DNA of 64,000 bases from Calendula officinalis (GCA_963853835.1 OY970825.1:40396908-40460907); one strand, 5' to 3'. Counted from the first letter of the stretch, positions 37,309 through 50,634 are shown. Numbers and translations: made by a program. Notes: generated by a model not told the origin, from the letters alone.

Positions 37309-40300
37309 CATTGTCGGACCCAAACAAAAATGGGTACCAAAAGTTGTTTGATTTGTTTTGCAGGAGGATGACTTATATACACTTCAGTATATGACTCGAG
37401 TTTCATCTAATGACTTATACACACATCAGTGTATGACTCGCTTTTCAACATAATGGCTTTCAAATACATTTGTTTGAAACCCGCAATTAACTAGATTTTT
37501 ACATAATTGTAAAAACTCTTTCCCACCCCTCTTAAACTATATATTATGTCGAGGGGGAGAAATATTAATTCTAGGGGGAGAATTAGTATTTCCAGGGGAG
37601 AAACTTTCTCATATCAATACTGTTATACGCGTTTGAATTTTTTTTTAATCGAACAATTTTTTTTATCAAACGACAATACCTTCCTATGGTTTGCCAGAAC
37701 CGGCCTTACCTTCCAAGGAAATACTTTTTAGCCAAAATTGGTAAATGCGAGGGTATAAGTCTAGGGTATAGATTTAGGTGAGTGCAAGGTGATGTGAAAA
37801 CATGATAATATCAAGAAAACACACATTTGAGTGCATCCAAACCGACAATAAACCGGGCAACCTCACTAAAATGTGTTCATTCATGTGTTGAATGTTTCAC
37901 CAGACTTAACTGGCCCAGTCAAGCATTTGCACTCCACCACCAACTACTCGGATTCCTCTCAAAAGGAATTTCTTTCAATTCATTAGGGGACGTAGCACAT
38001 AATCTATCGACTGCTCATTCGGAGTATGTTAGTATTGAAATTTTAACCTTCTGCCCCGGGTTACGTCTTCAATTGAATGCACAATGTGTCTAGATCTCAC
38101 CGACAAATATTTCCAATATAGGACACATACACTATTGAATATGAATCTCCGTGTATTCATCGGAACACTCATAGTGGCATCACAATCTGGTGCTTCACGA
38201 GGATTGAGTGGAAATCCTGCTAGAGCTAAAATCGCGCCAACTCTAAACGCAGGTCACACATTTGAATCAATGGTTGTGCAAACGACTATCGATTAATATG
38301 GTGTGTTAACAGATACTCTATGTGAGTCCGGTTTTACCTAATTTGTTCAAGTTGCTGTGCCTAAACTTTTATATCTTAAAGGCAACAACTTATGCCGGAA
38401 ACACATACATTTTCCGATGAAAAATCCATGTTATTCTTACAAAGTAACATCATAAATGCTGATATATTGCACATGAGCGTTATAGTTCACTCTCAAATTA
38501 CTCCTATGATCTGCTATAACCGGCATGATCTTCCCCAGGAGCCACCTACAATATAGGACAATATGTAAGGGTACATAGGTCTGGGTGAGCAGAATCAAGT
38601 ATCACGAGATCTTGATTGGGGTGCGCTGAGATAAAATTTGAGAGGGGGAATGTCGTATGGGGTGCAATTCAGCTAAACATGGTAAAATGAAATGAGGGAG
38701 TAGTCGAAAAATGAAAACGTAAGCTTGAGTGAGGAGGGTGTGTCAGGGTTAAATAAAACGAAAAACCCTTACCAAACTGATAAAAAGCCGGGTTGCCACG
38801 TCTCTATCAGATTGCATGTGTTGCTCTCTGATATTGAAATAGACATCATAGACCCAGTGATGAAATGCACAACCCCCCAGCCACTCAAGTATTTCTTAAA
38901 AAGTACTTGTTTCATTTCCACGGAGACTATCTCATATACTATCGACATCTCACTTGGAGATTGTTGATATTGAAATAGAGGACAAGCCTCTCCAGTCCTC
39001 GCCTTCGTTTGTCCACTAATTGAGTCTAGAACCGCAATACACTTTTAGGACACAAGGCATAATACCAAGCTTATCTTTGTGATAAAGTCGGAACATTCAT
39101 AGTGATACCAACATTCTTGGTATTCCACGATGATTGAATGGAAATCCTACCAGTGCTATCATCTATGCCAACACTGAACGTAGGTCACACAGTTTGTGTA
39201 ACTGTTGTGTCAACGGGTAATCTATGTGATCCCGGTTTGCCCTATTTGTTTCGATCATTGAGATTAAATGCCAAACGATTTGATCGGATATCTACATCCT
39301 CAACATCAGTTCGGTTTTCGATGATACAATGTGATGTATATTGATTTATTCAAAATATGAATATATCATTCTTCTTCACATTTTGTATCCATGGGCTTCG
39401 AAGATTTTCTTCATTTCACCTCGACGAACTTCACATTTTTCATGTTGATTCCGATAAATCTTAATCATCATGAGGGGGAGAAAATTTATAAAGAAGTTCA
39501 GTTTATGAAGAAAAATGCTTACAAGACTTAAGAGAATATATTATCCCAGTTTACTCCACATCAAAAAGACATATGCACCGATTAAGGGGGAGTAAACAAG
39601 AAACCGAAGAAGATTTGTTGAAGAATAATTGTTTGTTTGAGGGGGAGCACAAATCTTATCCACATTTTTCTCTCAACAACAATTATCAATGATCATAAAT
39701 CGATAAAGCCACATCTTCGAGAAAAGACTTCCGCTACAACAACTCTATCTATCTATGGGTCTACATTTTCGTCGATTTACATGAAATAATTTGTGAAGAA
39801 AAAGAAATTTCTCACAAATTCTCAACATTTCCATTACAAATCTTAAACTGACAAATCATTCTATCCAAACCACAAATTCACATTTATATCCATCCAAAAT
39901 CTAATCGTTTAAATCATTCTTTCCAAAATTACATAACAATCACATCCATACAAAAGCTTAACCGTTCAAATCTTTTGTTCCACCCAAAATACAAATTATC
40001 AACATTCATTCAAATCTTAAATGTATATATCATTCTTTCGTATATACAAACATTCATACACACACACACATTCAAAATCTTTAACTTTCAAATCATTCTT
40101 TTCATAATACAAACCATCATTATCCCATCCTCACAAACCTCTATCCAAAATTAAATCTCCAACATTTCTAAATCCCAGTCAAGTCGTTATCAAACTGATG
40201 TTTCAGATTATCAAAAAGACAGGGATATAGTTCTAAAGCTCAAACAGAAGGAGATTGGATAATGATAAAGACAAATTAAGTCAAGACTTCATGAAATCTT

Positions 40301-40461
40301 CTGAGATACTTTATATTGGTTAAAAAGCCAATTAAAAGTTTTATTTTATCTGATTATCCAAATCTGAAGCTGATACTTCATTAAAACTACTCAACGGATA
40401 TTCTAGTTTCAGATTTTGCTCGAAAAGAAGATTTCAAGAACACGCTATTCAAACTATTGAT
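37309..40461 (+). other. non-coding 3' region of the Sirevirus-like element
   Basis: Purine motifs GAGGGGGAGAAA, TAGGGGGAGAA, CAGGGGAGAAA (37550-37605), GAGGGGGAGAAAA (39473), AAGGGGGAGTAA (39585) and GAGGGGGAGCAC (39641) are scattered here. A partial internal duplication links about 38150-38345 with about 39080-39260. No protein domain is recognised. Confidence 0.6.
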
Positions 40462-40475
40462 ACAAAGGGGGAGAT

Positions 40476-40797
40476 TGTTAGGGTCAAATATGTTGTATCA
40501 AATAGTATAGGGACTAGTTGTGTAGTATTGTTAAATGATATACTAGTCTTAAGCCTTAAATCATGTAATTAGGCTTAGTAAGTGAGTAATTAAGCATGTT
40601 TAGAAAGGAGGTATAAATACCTTTCATGTAGGCTTAATTTGTAAGCTTTCCCACACATTAACTGAAATACACTTCTGAAAGCTCTCGTTCTCTTTCATTT
40701 ACACCTACTAAAACACCAAGAACATACACACACAAATTCTTCAATATCACTCATATCTTCATGGATTAGCTTGATTCTAGCTTCATTCGATCTCTCA
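40476..40797 (+). repeat. 3' LTR of the Sirevirus-like element
   Basis: 322 bp, paired with 33350-33669. Polypurine tract AAAGGGGGAGAT at about 40464-40475 precedes it and TSD TCTTG follows. Confidence 0.9.
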
Positions 40798-41652
40798 TCT
40801 TGTTGCCTAGCTATTAGATGATTGGTTACAATGGAAGTTGAGTAGAACTATGTCATGAGAATATGTGGCATTTATAATCGGATAAATGAAGAGATTTCTA
40901 TTCATTTCTTCTAAGGAAAATCAAGTTTTTAGATGTAATCTACGTACGTGGTCTAACTAACTGATATGTTTATGGCCGTTTTTAAATTTTCCTTTCATTA
41001 TAATCTTAGAGTTGTCTTGAAGTCCAAAGATTTTGCATAGTCTCAAAGGACAAATCCTAGTCATTGGATCAAAATGGTCAAGATCAAATTATAGCGTTTC
41101 AAAACACATGTGTTTCAAACACATGTGCTTCCAGTCACGATCACCACCACCGGTCACCACCGCTGCCCGCCGCCCGCCGCCGCCGACCACAGTCGATCGC
41201 TGCCGTCCGCCGCCGGTGGCCGGCGGAGGTGGTGGTGGCTGACAGTGAAGGTGCTGGTGGTAATGGGGGCGGTGGTGGTATTGATGTATTGAAGCACATT
41301 TGCTTCACTAAAACTCAGGTGTTCCAAAAAATACAAACGTGCATATTACTTCGAAGCACATGTGTTTCAAGTCATTAAAAACATGAGTTTCTAAAACACA
41401 GGGGAGCATACGAAGCACATGTGTTTCAAGTCACGAAACACATGTGTTTGCCTGTACATGTACACTTCTTTATTTTCAAAAAACTGTTATTATTGAAGTA
41501 CATGTGTTTCATTACTTGAAACACATGTGCTTGGTTGTACATATACACTCCTTTATTTTCAAAACAATTGTCATTAGTGAAACACATGTGCTTCTAGTAA
41601 GAAACACATGTGTTTCAAGTCATGAAACGCATGTGCTTAGCTGTACATATAC

Positions 41653-43937
41653 TGTAACGACCGGGCCAAGAAATCCCACCAATCAAAACGAACAACTTTC
41701 TAATAACTATCTAATTACAATTAACCATTCTAAACAGATAACAACTATACAAAATACAACAAACGGGCCAAGATCTCACTACCAACAAAGACTATGGATA
41801 CAAACCAACTAACTACATAATTGGAATACAAAACTACCCAACTCCCACATACCTAAATATATGCCCGAAGTATAACCTCTAAGCCTCCGATCAACTTCAA
41901 GATCTTATATGCTTACTCTTATCTTTTCCTGTAAAAAGTTAGTCCACTAAACGGGTAAGCTACAACGAGCTTAGTGAGTTCATAAAGTACAAAATAATAC
42001 TAGCATTATATACAAAACAAAGAAATAATAACATATAAAATGGTATAAATCTATTTAAGTAATTCATATTATAGCAAGTACACTTCAATGCATAACTGAC
42101 CGAGAAGCTTTACATCTTAACATGAGATTTACCAAGAATCCGTCATAGCCGAGTATCAACACTTATCCGGGATCAACAAGAATCACTGAATGACTGACAT
42201 TGAGAATACAACTATATCGCAAGAATCAACAAGAGTTTGCAAGATAATAAACACAATTAAGAACCAATCACCGAATCAACACTCCACGAGAATCATCACT
42301 TAACCACCGGAACCGATAGACAATACCGCATCATGAATCAATGAGATCTCAATACCATCCAAACGAATCAAAGTGCGTCATTCCCCCTTAGGCCATTAGG
42401 GAATGAGGCCGATGAAGGTGATCAAGGCACCCCTAACCGAGTCCATGATCCAGCTTCACCACCACGGTCCATACCACTCCTCCGCCAGGTACTCCCGCGT
42501 CCACCGCTCAACATATTACACAAAGTAATACTCAAGCCGCCGTGGGTCCTCACGAAACGAAATTATCTCTCAAGGAATTCGTACGGGTAACTCATATTCG
42601 ATATCAAACGAAACAATAACGATGACTCCACGAGACCGGAACAATAGGATTATCACAACCCGAATCAATAAAAATGCATCTCATACTAGAGCAATCCAAC
42701 CGAGACGTAACACAAGGAATTTATACGACATGAATCGATATCAAGTGAGACACTTCAAGGATATTCCATCAATCAAGACATCTATCAAAAGATTATACAC
42801 AAGGCATTCTATAAATAATCACTATAATCTTACAAGTCAATACACATAGCAAAAGTCTATTACTGAGTCAAACTTCATTTAATCATATTACAGTCAAATC
42901 ACTAGAATTACCAATTCAATGTTCTAGGCATCGCATATGTGATAATAATAAACCAAATAACAATTAAACACGTAGCATTTAAATATATAACTACTAGTAT
43001 ACAGTTGTACATAGATGAACTCACCTGGAATCAAGCGATTGTCAACACGAGGCAAGTACTTTCTTTAGTCAAATTCCATTGTCACCGATCGATACAATCA
43101 CCACAATTTCCCAATTGTTTACCTATCACAATTATACTTATCTCATTCAATATACAAGCTCAAAATCACTACTAATATGACCCTTAATCACCAATTTCCC
43201 AAATTTGGTGATTAACCCCAAAACCCTAAACTTCTAACTATACATCTAGTGCATAATCACATGCTAACTTCCAATTTCCTAGTTCAATATCAGTTATACA
43301 TAGTCTACAATCATCAATTTCAGTTCCATAACTCAAACCCTAACTAGGGTTCATGACCTACTAACTCAATACATCAATTTATACATATGCATGGTGATAC
43401 GGATGATGATTTACCTTAATTATCAATACAATAGATGAAAATCCTTTGATTTCTAGCTATAATCTGCCCAAAAGCACCAAATATCGTCTAAAATCGCCCA
43501 ACACCGAGAAGAGAAAGTTCTAGAGGTTAGTTTGGCTGAAATGGGGAAAAATCCCGATTTTATGTCTAATCTGCACAAGATAGCGCCGCTATCTGCCCAA
43601 GATAGCGCCGCTATCTCGACCCCGCGCTAAATAGCGCCGCTATTTCCAGAGATAGCGCCGCTATCTCTAAATTTTTCGCGTTTTCCCCTTAGCTATTTCG
43701 AGTTGCTGTTCCAAATTTGCCCAAGATAGCGCCGCTATCTATGGATAGCGCCGCTATCTACCCAGAATGCTGCAATTTTCAGCTTTTCTCCCATTTTAAC
43801 TTATCCCATTTAATCAATTACCCAAAACACAGTTTTTTAACAATACTTCCATCTAACAAAACTTATTATCTTATCATTTACCAGTTATTATCAATCTTAA
43901 AAATTTCCAACTCTCAAAATAAAACACGCATGTTACA
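41653..43937 (-). repeat. 3' LTR of the gutted minus-strand gypsy element
   Basis: 2285 bp. Includes six copies of GATAGCGCCGCTATC-type hairpins at 43579-43759, in the U3 part on the minus strand. Confidence 0.93.
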
Positions 43938-46900
43938 ATTACCTCCTCCTTTTAAGAATTTCGTCCCGAAATTAGGTTGACTTGAACAAAATAGCATCCT
44001 TAATTTTATCATCCTTTCTTTCCTCAATCACCATTCCATCTATGAACATTTCATTCTTTAGTTTTTTCCATTTGACTAATACTGGCTACATATTCCAATT
44101 TCTTAACAACTTTGACTTATGTCAAAAGAACCGTTTTGCCAAATATATCTACATTATTAACAATAAACATATGAAATACCTTCAATCAACAAATACCTTC
44201 CATATTATTCGATCACTCAAACAAGCCAAAAATTCATATGAATTGCAATTCTTTAATTCATACCATGGTCAAAATCAGACACTTATTTTATATGCAAAAC
44301 CAAGACCACCTTCTTTGACCAATTCACGTTTAACCAAATTATTACTCAAACGGGTCAAAACCATACTATTTCAAAATTTAGTATGTAACGAGTTACATTC
44401 TAGCCATACCAATACGCATATAATGACAGATTCATGTTTGACCGTTCCTTCCTTAAAACAGGCCAAATTCCTAATATTATCATTAAAAATTTAACAATTA
44501 ACTTAACAAATATGGTATTCATTAATTACATACCTTTTTCAATTTCTTCATATTCTTAATCATATTGACTTTGACTTCAGTCAATATCAGTCAAAGGAGC
44601 CATTTCATCGAGTGTATTCAAACTTCCCTTCCATTCTTTTCTAGGTATAAATCGATCTCCCATGACAATTCCCTAGGACTAATTCCAATTACGCCACCGG
44701 TATCCATACTTTTCATTCATTACATGAGATTAGTCGGCATTCCTTTAACTAAATTTCATCACATGATCCTTTGCTTCAGACTCTTACGCTGCATTAAACT
44801 CATTTCAATCTTTTGAACATTGATAAACTATCCATTATTATTACAGTAAACCGCAATCTATTAAGTCAACTCGATTAGTAGTTAACCATTCGTCATGCCT
44901 AAATTGATAATTACATTACAAGGCTTAGATACAAAATACAGTTCCTTCATAATTCTTACTTATAAACATATTCATTAACCTTGAATCTTGTGCTATTTCT
45001 AGTACATTACCAATTTTAAATATCCATAACCGATTACTACACACTTCCCCACTATCACAACTTTGTTCCCAAACTATTCCTCAGACCAGATCAAATTTTA
45101 TGTCATTTAACAAATTTTCAATTCATACTATTCCCAAAGTCAAAGTTGGATCTCATATACATGGTCAAAACTTCGTAACATAACCAATTACTTGTTCTAT
45201 ATACATAGCCAATACTTTATATTGATTCAAGTTCTATTTTTAACTAATTATTCTGCAATTGAATCCAAATGCATGATACTGAGATTTATGTTAAACTAAT
45301 TGCATCATAACCACCTCAATAACCACATTATATTCAGTTCATACTAATTAAGTTCCAGTTTAGTCAACATCTACTAACATGATCAAAGTCCAAACTCATA
45401 TTATGATTAACCTTACCATAGTTCCTAGCTCATCCAAGTTCCATAATTCAGTATTCTTTTAGTTTTATTATTCTCGGGTTTCAAGTTTTGCTCTTAGCCT
45501 ATCTAACTCGTCGAGGATATCAATATCATCTCCGCATACAATACCCATTCTACATCACTAACGCATTTATAGGAAAAGAATTACCACTTACAAGAACCAA
45601 TTTATTCATTAATTCACAATTCTATTTTCACCCTACACTTACTCGGGTTATTCCCTTTCAACCAAATTTCGGTCCATCTTTTCTAAAACACATAAGGTTG
45701 TCTATATACTTCATTACCTAACCCGATCCGATAATAATGTTTAAACTTGACAAATTCTATGAACCCTAGATCAATATAGAATTTGTGGTCATTAATTTCC
45801 AATACTTAAATCCTCATATCCTTTGTGACCATTAAAGTTTCACTTTTCACAACATCAACATATATATAACAGATTCATTATCGGATAAGAAAACCATATT
45901 AAAGATCAAACGAATCTAGTAACACACAATAAATCAGATTCTTCATAATCAAACAATCTACAAACGATTAGAGTATTAACAAGAAATGTACCAATTTTGA
46001 CGTTAGCATCCTCGTAAGCTTCCTCAGAGGTATTTGAACACACAACCTCTTGCCTTAGGAACCTCCTCCTTTCGCTTAGAGTACCCGTCACAAAATACTG
46101 ATGAACCAAAGTTTCATTTTCGGCGACTTGTTAGAAAGAGTAGAGTATTGACACTTTCGGTATCCCAACTTTCCGTAAGACTAATAATTGCATCCTTGTA
46201 CGGACAGCTAAACCTTTTATGTCCGTTTTCACCACAACCCTAACACTTCAAGGTTCTTGATAATTCTCACATCGTCCATTATAATTTCTACTACAGTGTC
46301 GACGTTTACAAGTTGCACCCGACTACAAAATTATCAAAGTTATACACATAATATATTATTTCACATAGACCTTACTTATACCTGTTTCGAAAAGAACCGA
46401 CACTGAACTGCGGGGGAAAATTGAATTGTTTCATTTTATAATGTTTTGGTTCAAGAATCAACACTCTACTTGGGTTCAAATCATACTCACCCTTCCGAAC
46501 ACATTCAACAACTTTCGCGACAAAGGAATATCATATTTGCTAGCACAATCTTAATTTTCATATCTAAACCTTCCACAAGCACTTACACTTTCTTTACTCC
46601 ATTTTGGGATGAATTTTGTGGCAAATTGTGCCTCCGGATTAAACACCGTTTAATATTCGTCTAACAACATTGTTCCTAATCTAATTTCCAAGAATTCTTT
46701 CTCAATCCTTGTTCTCATCTCACTAGAACTATATTGATCAAGAAAACGAACTATAAACGATTACCAAATCATATGATCCTCTTCTTCCTCGCTTAATATT
46801 TTATACAAACTATTCATCAGGTCAACGCCTTTCCTGAAAGCCTAGCGGTCACATAACATTTTGATCTTCCCCGTGGACATGAGATACATAGAATACCTTG

Positions 46901-47423
46901 TCTGTGTTTTCAATACTCAACGCCTCCACAGGATCAGGCACACCCGTAAATTCGATAGCTCCACTACTACAAAAGGTTTTAAAGGATATTGCCCCAAATT
47001 TCTTACTTAAAGATTCAATCACCACATTAACCTTCGACTTACTTTTCTCTCCTTTTCTAAGTTATTCAAACATAGAACGAACCGTATTAACAATTCTACT
47101 CATCAATCTTTCTTCACAACAAACACTTGTTCATCTTTCATTTAACAAAGTTGTTTCATGCCTCAAGATAAGCATGAAATTTCCCCTCATTCAGAAACCC
47201 CATGAACACATTTACCACATCTTTGATCCATGATTTACAGAAATTTAGGTCCACACAATTATATCATTAATCATACCATTTCCTATTGATAACCCTTTAC
47301 CCATTTTCTAGACTTAAACCTATGGTTTGTATCCATCCTAAACCCATAATCCATACACTTCCACCATCAACACCTAAGTTTGAGTCTAAGCACCACAATG
47401 ATACCTAGTTCACTCAAACTAAT
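43938..47423 (-). pseudogene. degenerate internal region of the minus-strand gypsy element
   Basis: No long frame survives. On the minus strand a zinc-knuckle trace at about 46201-46246 reads C-stop-G-C-GENGHKRFSC, so its CX2C is broken by a stop. A protease trace lies at 45906-46010 (GTFLVNTLIVCRLFDYEESD), where the family has VLFDSGAS. No RT, integrase or chromodomain is found. Confidence 0.65.
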
Positions 47424-47435
47424 GCTCTGATACCA
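47424..47435 (-). other. primer-binding site of the minus-strand gypsy element
   Basis: Plus-strand GCTCTGATACCA, the complement of a perfect TGGTATCAGAGC, three bases before the 5' LTR. Confidence 0.92.
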
Positions 47436-47438
47436 TAT

Positions 47439-49723
47439 TGTAACGACCGGGCCAAGAAATCCCACCAATCAAAACGAACAACTTTCTAATAACTATCTAA
47501 TTACAATTAAACATTCTAAACAGATAACAACTATACAAAATACAACAAACGGGCCAAGATCTCACTACCAACAAAGACTATGGATACAAACCAACTAACT
47601 ACATAATTGGAATACAAAACTACCCAACTCCCACATACCTAAATATATGCCCGAAGTATAACCTCTAAGCCTCCGATCAACTTCAAGATCTTATATGCTT
47701 ACTCTTATCTTTTCCTGTAAAAAGTTAGTCCACTAAACGGGTAAGCTACAACGAGCTTAGTGAGTTCATAAAGTACAAAATAATACTAGCATTATATACA
47801 AAACAAAGAAATAATAACATATAAAATGGTATAAATCTATTTAAGTAATTCATATTATAGCAAGTACACTTCAATGCATAACTGACCGAGAAGCTTTACA
47901 TCTTAACATGAGATTTACCAAGAATCCGTCATAGCCGAGTATCAACACTTATCCGGGATCAACAAGAATCACTGAATGACTGACATTGAGAATACAACTA
48001 TATCGCAAGAATCAACAAGAGTTTGCAAGATAATAAACACAATTAAGAACCAATCACCGAATCAACACTCCACGAGAATCATCACTTAACCACCGGAACC
48101 GATAGACAATACCGCATCATGAATCAATGAGATCTCAATACCATCCAAACGAATCAAAGTGCGTCATTCCCCCTTAGGCCATTAGGGAATGAGGCCGATG
48201 AAGGTGATCAAGGCACCCCTAACCGAGTCCATGATCCAGCTTCACCACCACGGTCCATACCACTCCTCCGCCAGGTACTCCCGCGTCCACCGCTCAACAT
48301 ATTACACAAAGTAATACTCAAGCCGCCGTGGGTCCTCACGAAACGAAATTATCTCTCAAGGAATTCGTACGGGTAACTCTTATTCGATATCAAACGAAAC
48401 AATAACGATGACTCCACGAGACCGGAACAATAGGATTATCACAACCCGAATCAATAAAAATGCATCTCATACTAGAGCAATCCAACCGAGACGTAACACA
48501 AGGAATTTATACGACATGAATCGATATCAAGTGAGACACTTCAAGGATATTCCATCAATCAAGACATCTATCAAAAGATTATACACAAGGCATTCTATAA
48601 ATAATCACTATAATCTTACAAGTCAATACACATAGCAAAAGTCTATTACTGAGTCAAACTTCATTTAATCATATTACAGTCAAATCACTAGAATTACCAA
48701 TTCAATGTTCTAGGCATCGCATATGTGATAATAATAAACCAAATAACAATTAAACACGTAACATTTAAATATATAACTACTAGTATACAGTTGTACATAG
48801 ATGAACTCACCTGGAATCAAGCGATTGTCAACACGAGGCAAGTACTTTCTTTAGTCAAATTCCATTGTTACCGATCGATACAATCACCACAATTTCCCAA
48901 TTGTTTACCTATCATAATTATACTTATCTCATTCAATATACAAGCTCAAAATCACTACTAATATGACCCTTAATCACCAATTTCCCAAATTTGGTGATTC
49001 ACCCCAAAACCCTAAACTTCTAACTATACATCTAGTGCATAATCACATGCTAACTTCCAATTTCCTAGTTCAATATCAGTTATACATAGTCTACAATCAT
49101 CAATTTCAGTTCCATAACTCAAACCCTAACTAGGGTTCATGACCTACTAACTCAATACATCAATTTATACATATGCATGGTGATACGGATGATGATTTAC
49201 CTTAATTATCAATACAATAGATGAAAATCCTTTGATTTCTAGCTATAATCTGCCCAAAAGCACCAAATATCGTCCAAAATCGCCCAACACCGAGAAGAGA
49301 AAGTTCTAGAGGTTAGTTTGGCTGAAATGGGGAAAAATCCCGATTTTATGTCTAATCTGCACAAGATAGCGCCGCTATCTGCCCAAGATAGCGCCGCTAT
49401 CTCAACCCCGCGCTAAATAGCGCCGCTATTTCCAGAGATAGCGCCGCTATCTCTAAATTTTTCGCGTTTTCCCCTTAGCTATTTCGAGTTGCTGTTCCAA
49501 ATTTGCCCAAGATAGCGCCGCTATCTATGGATAGCGCCGCTATCTACCCAGAATGCTGCAATTTTCAGCTTTTCTCCCATTTTAACTTATCCCATTTAAT
49601 CAATTACCCAAAACACAGATTTTTAACAATACTTCCATCTAACAAAACTTATTATCTTATCATTTACCAGTTATTATCAATCTTAAAAATTTCCAACTCT
49701 CAAAATAAAACACGCATGTTACA
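47439..49723 (-). repeat. 5' LTR of the gutted minus-strand gypsy element
   Basis: 2285 bp, 99.6% identical to 41653-43937. The same hairpin array is at 49366-49546. TSD TATAC follows. Confidence 0.93.
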
Positions 49724-50120
49724 TATACACTCTTTTATTTTCAAAACACATGTGTTTCAAACTCATGTGCTTCCAGTCACGACCACCACCACCGGTCACC
49801 GCCAGCGGCGGGCACCTCCGTCCGCCGTCCACCGCCGCCGACCACCGCCGTTCGCCGCCGTCTGCCGCCGTCCGCCGCCGGAGGTGAGTGGAGTATTGAT
49901 GTATTGAAGCACATGTATTTGTATGGTTTGAATCTTGATCTTGACCTTTGACTTTTTCGTGATCCAATAACTAATAATTGTCTTTTGGGACTAGCTAAAA
50001 TTCTTAGACTACCTTGAACATTACCTATAATCTTATTTTGAAACCAATGAAATATTAATTAAAGGCTTTCTTATTAATTAGTATATCACAAAATCCTCAT
50101 AAAATTTTAGAAAATTCAAA

Positions 50121-50634
50121 TCCTACCCTATATATGAGGCCTAAATTTGAAGAGGGTTTGACACCATTGCAATTCCAAGCATTCCTATTCGTCCATAATG
50201 CCACTTGGAATTCCCTGATTGGTCCACGTCATTTGCACTAATACAAACGAATCTGGTACGGCTTACGGTCTACATTCATATTCATATGCTCCATATACGG
50301 CAAACGAATCTGGTACGGCTTACGGTCTACATTCATATGCTCCATATACGGCTTCCTACATACAAGGAAACAAATAACTATTTAAAATATCGTACATACA
50401 AATAACTATTTAAAAGATCCTACATACAAGGAAACAAATAAATATTTAAAAGATCAATCAGCGAAGGAAACAAATAACTATATGTAACATTTCTTCATTT
50501 ACCGTTTTTTTGTACAAAATCATCATCACATCTATCGATTATTATGTCATTTAGAAGTGTATAAAGTTTTTGGACATTTTTCTACATACTAAAATTTACA
50601 GCATACCCGCCCATCGGGCGGGTTTTGTAGCTAG
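50121..50634 (+). mobile_element. non-autonomous Helitron, second copy
   Basis: 514 bp, about 96% identical to 15503-16029, with the same TCCTACCC start, hairpin CCCGCCC-atc-GGGCGGG (50606-50622) and terminus CTAG (50631-50634). Host bases are A (50120) and T (50635). It differs mainly by single bases and a missing repeat of ATATGTAACATTT. Confidence 0.9.

Larger units (their letters stand above)
33350..40797 (+). mobile_element. non-autonomous Sirevirus-like copia element
   Basis: LTRs of 320 and 322 bp (33350-33669 and 40476-40797) start TGTTAGGG, end TCTCA, and are flanked by TSD TCTTG. The primer-binding site TGGTATCAGAGC is at 33672-33683 and the terminal polypurine tract AAAGGGGGAGAT abuts the 3' LTR. 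Between them lie a 2.2-kb leader rich in TTCGGCCCA words, one coiled-coil coding region (35916-37308), and a 3.1-kb non-coding tail with several AGGGGGAGA-type purine motifs. Multiple such motifs upstream of the 3' LTR are a Sirevirus trait. Protease, integrase, RT and RNase H are all absent. The LTRs differ by four substitutions and one 2-bp indel. Confidence 0.87.
41653..49723 (-). mobile_element. gutted gypsy (Tekay-like) retrotransposon with near-identical LTRs
   Basis: Two 2285-bp LTRs (41653-43937 and 47439-49723) start TGTAACGACCGGG, end CATGTTACA, and are flanked by TSD TATAC (41648-41652 and 49724-49728). Orientation is minus: the primer-binding site lies beside the right LTR (47424-47435) and the purine tract AAAAGGAGGAGGTAA beside the left. 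The minus-strand sequence before the purine tract, ATTTCGGGACGAAATTC, is typical of the pol end of Del/Tekay chromoviruses. The 3.5-kb interior keeps only wrecked Gag/protease traces. About nine differences between LTRs (99.6% identity) make this the youngest datable insertion here. Confidence 0.92.
41018..50016. mobile_element. TIR element (MITE-like) split by a gypsy insertion
   Basis: The left end (GTCCAAAGATTTTGCATAG, CTCAAAGGACAA, CATTGGATCA, GGTCAAGATCAA at 41020-41090) is matched in inverted orientation by the right end (49930-50016). Together they form an imperfect TIR of about 70 bp. Without the gypsy insertion (41653-49728) the element is about 920 bp. The interior has an array of AAACACATGTGTTT palindromes and a GC-rich CCGCCG block present on both sides of the insertion (41150-41280 and 49785-49885). 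Non-coding; the class is inferred from the TIRs. Confidence 0.6.

Noticed and set aside
42622..43175. 75- and 78-codon frames that recur at 48408-48961
   Set aside because: Both are inside the 2285-bp LTRs and repeat only because the LTRs do.
43579..43759. Regularly spaced near-identical repeats as a possible CRISPR-like array
   Set aside because: Copies are short hairpins with uneven spacing inside a plant LTR, and both LTRs carry the same set.
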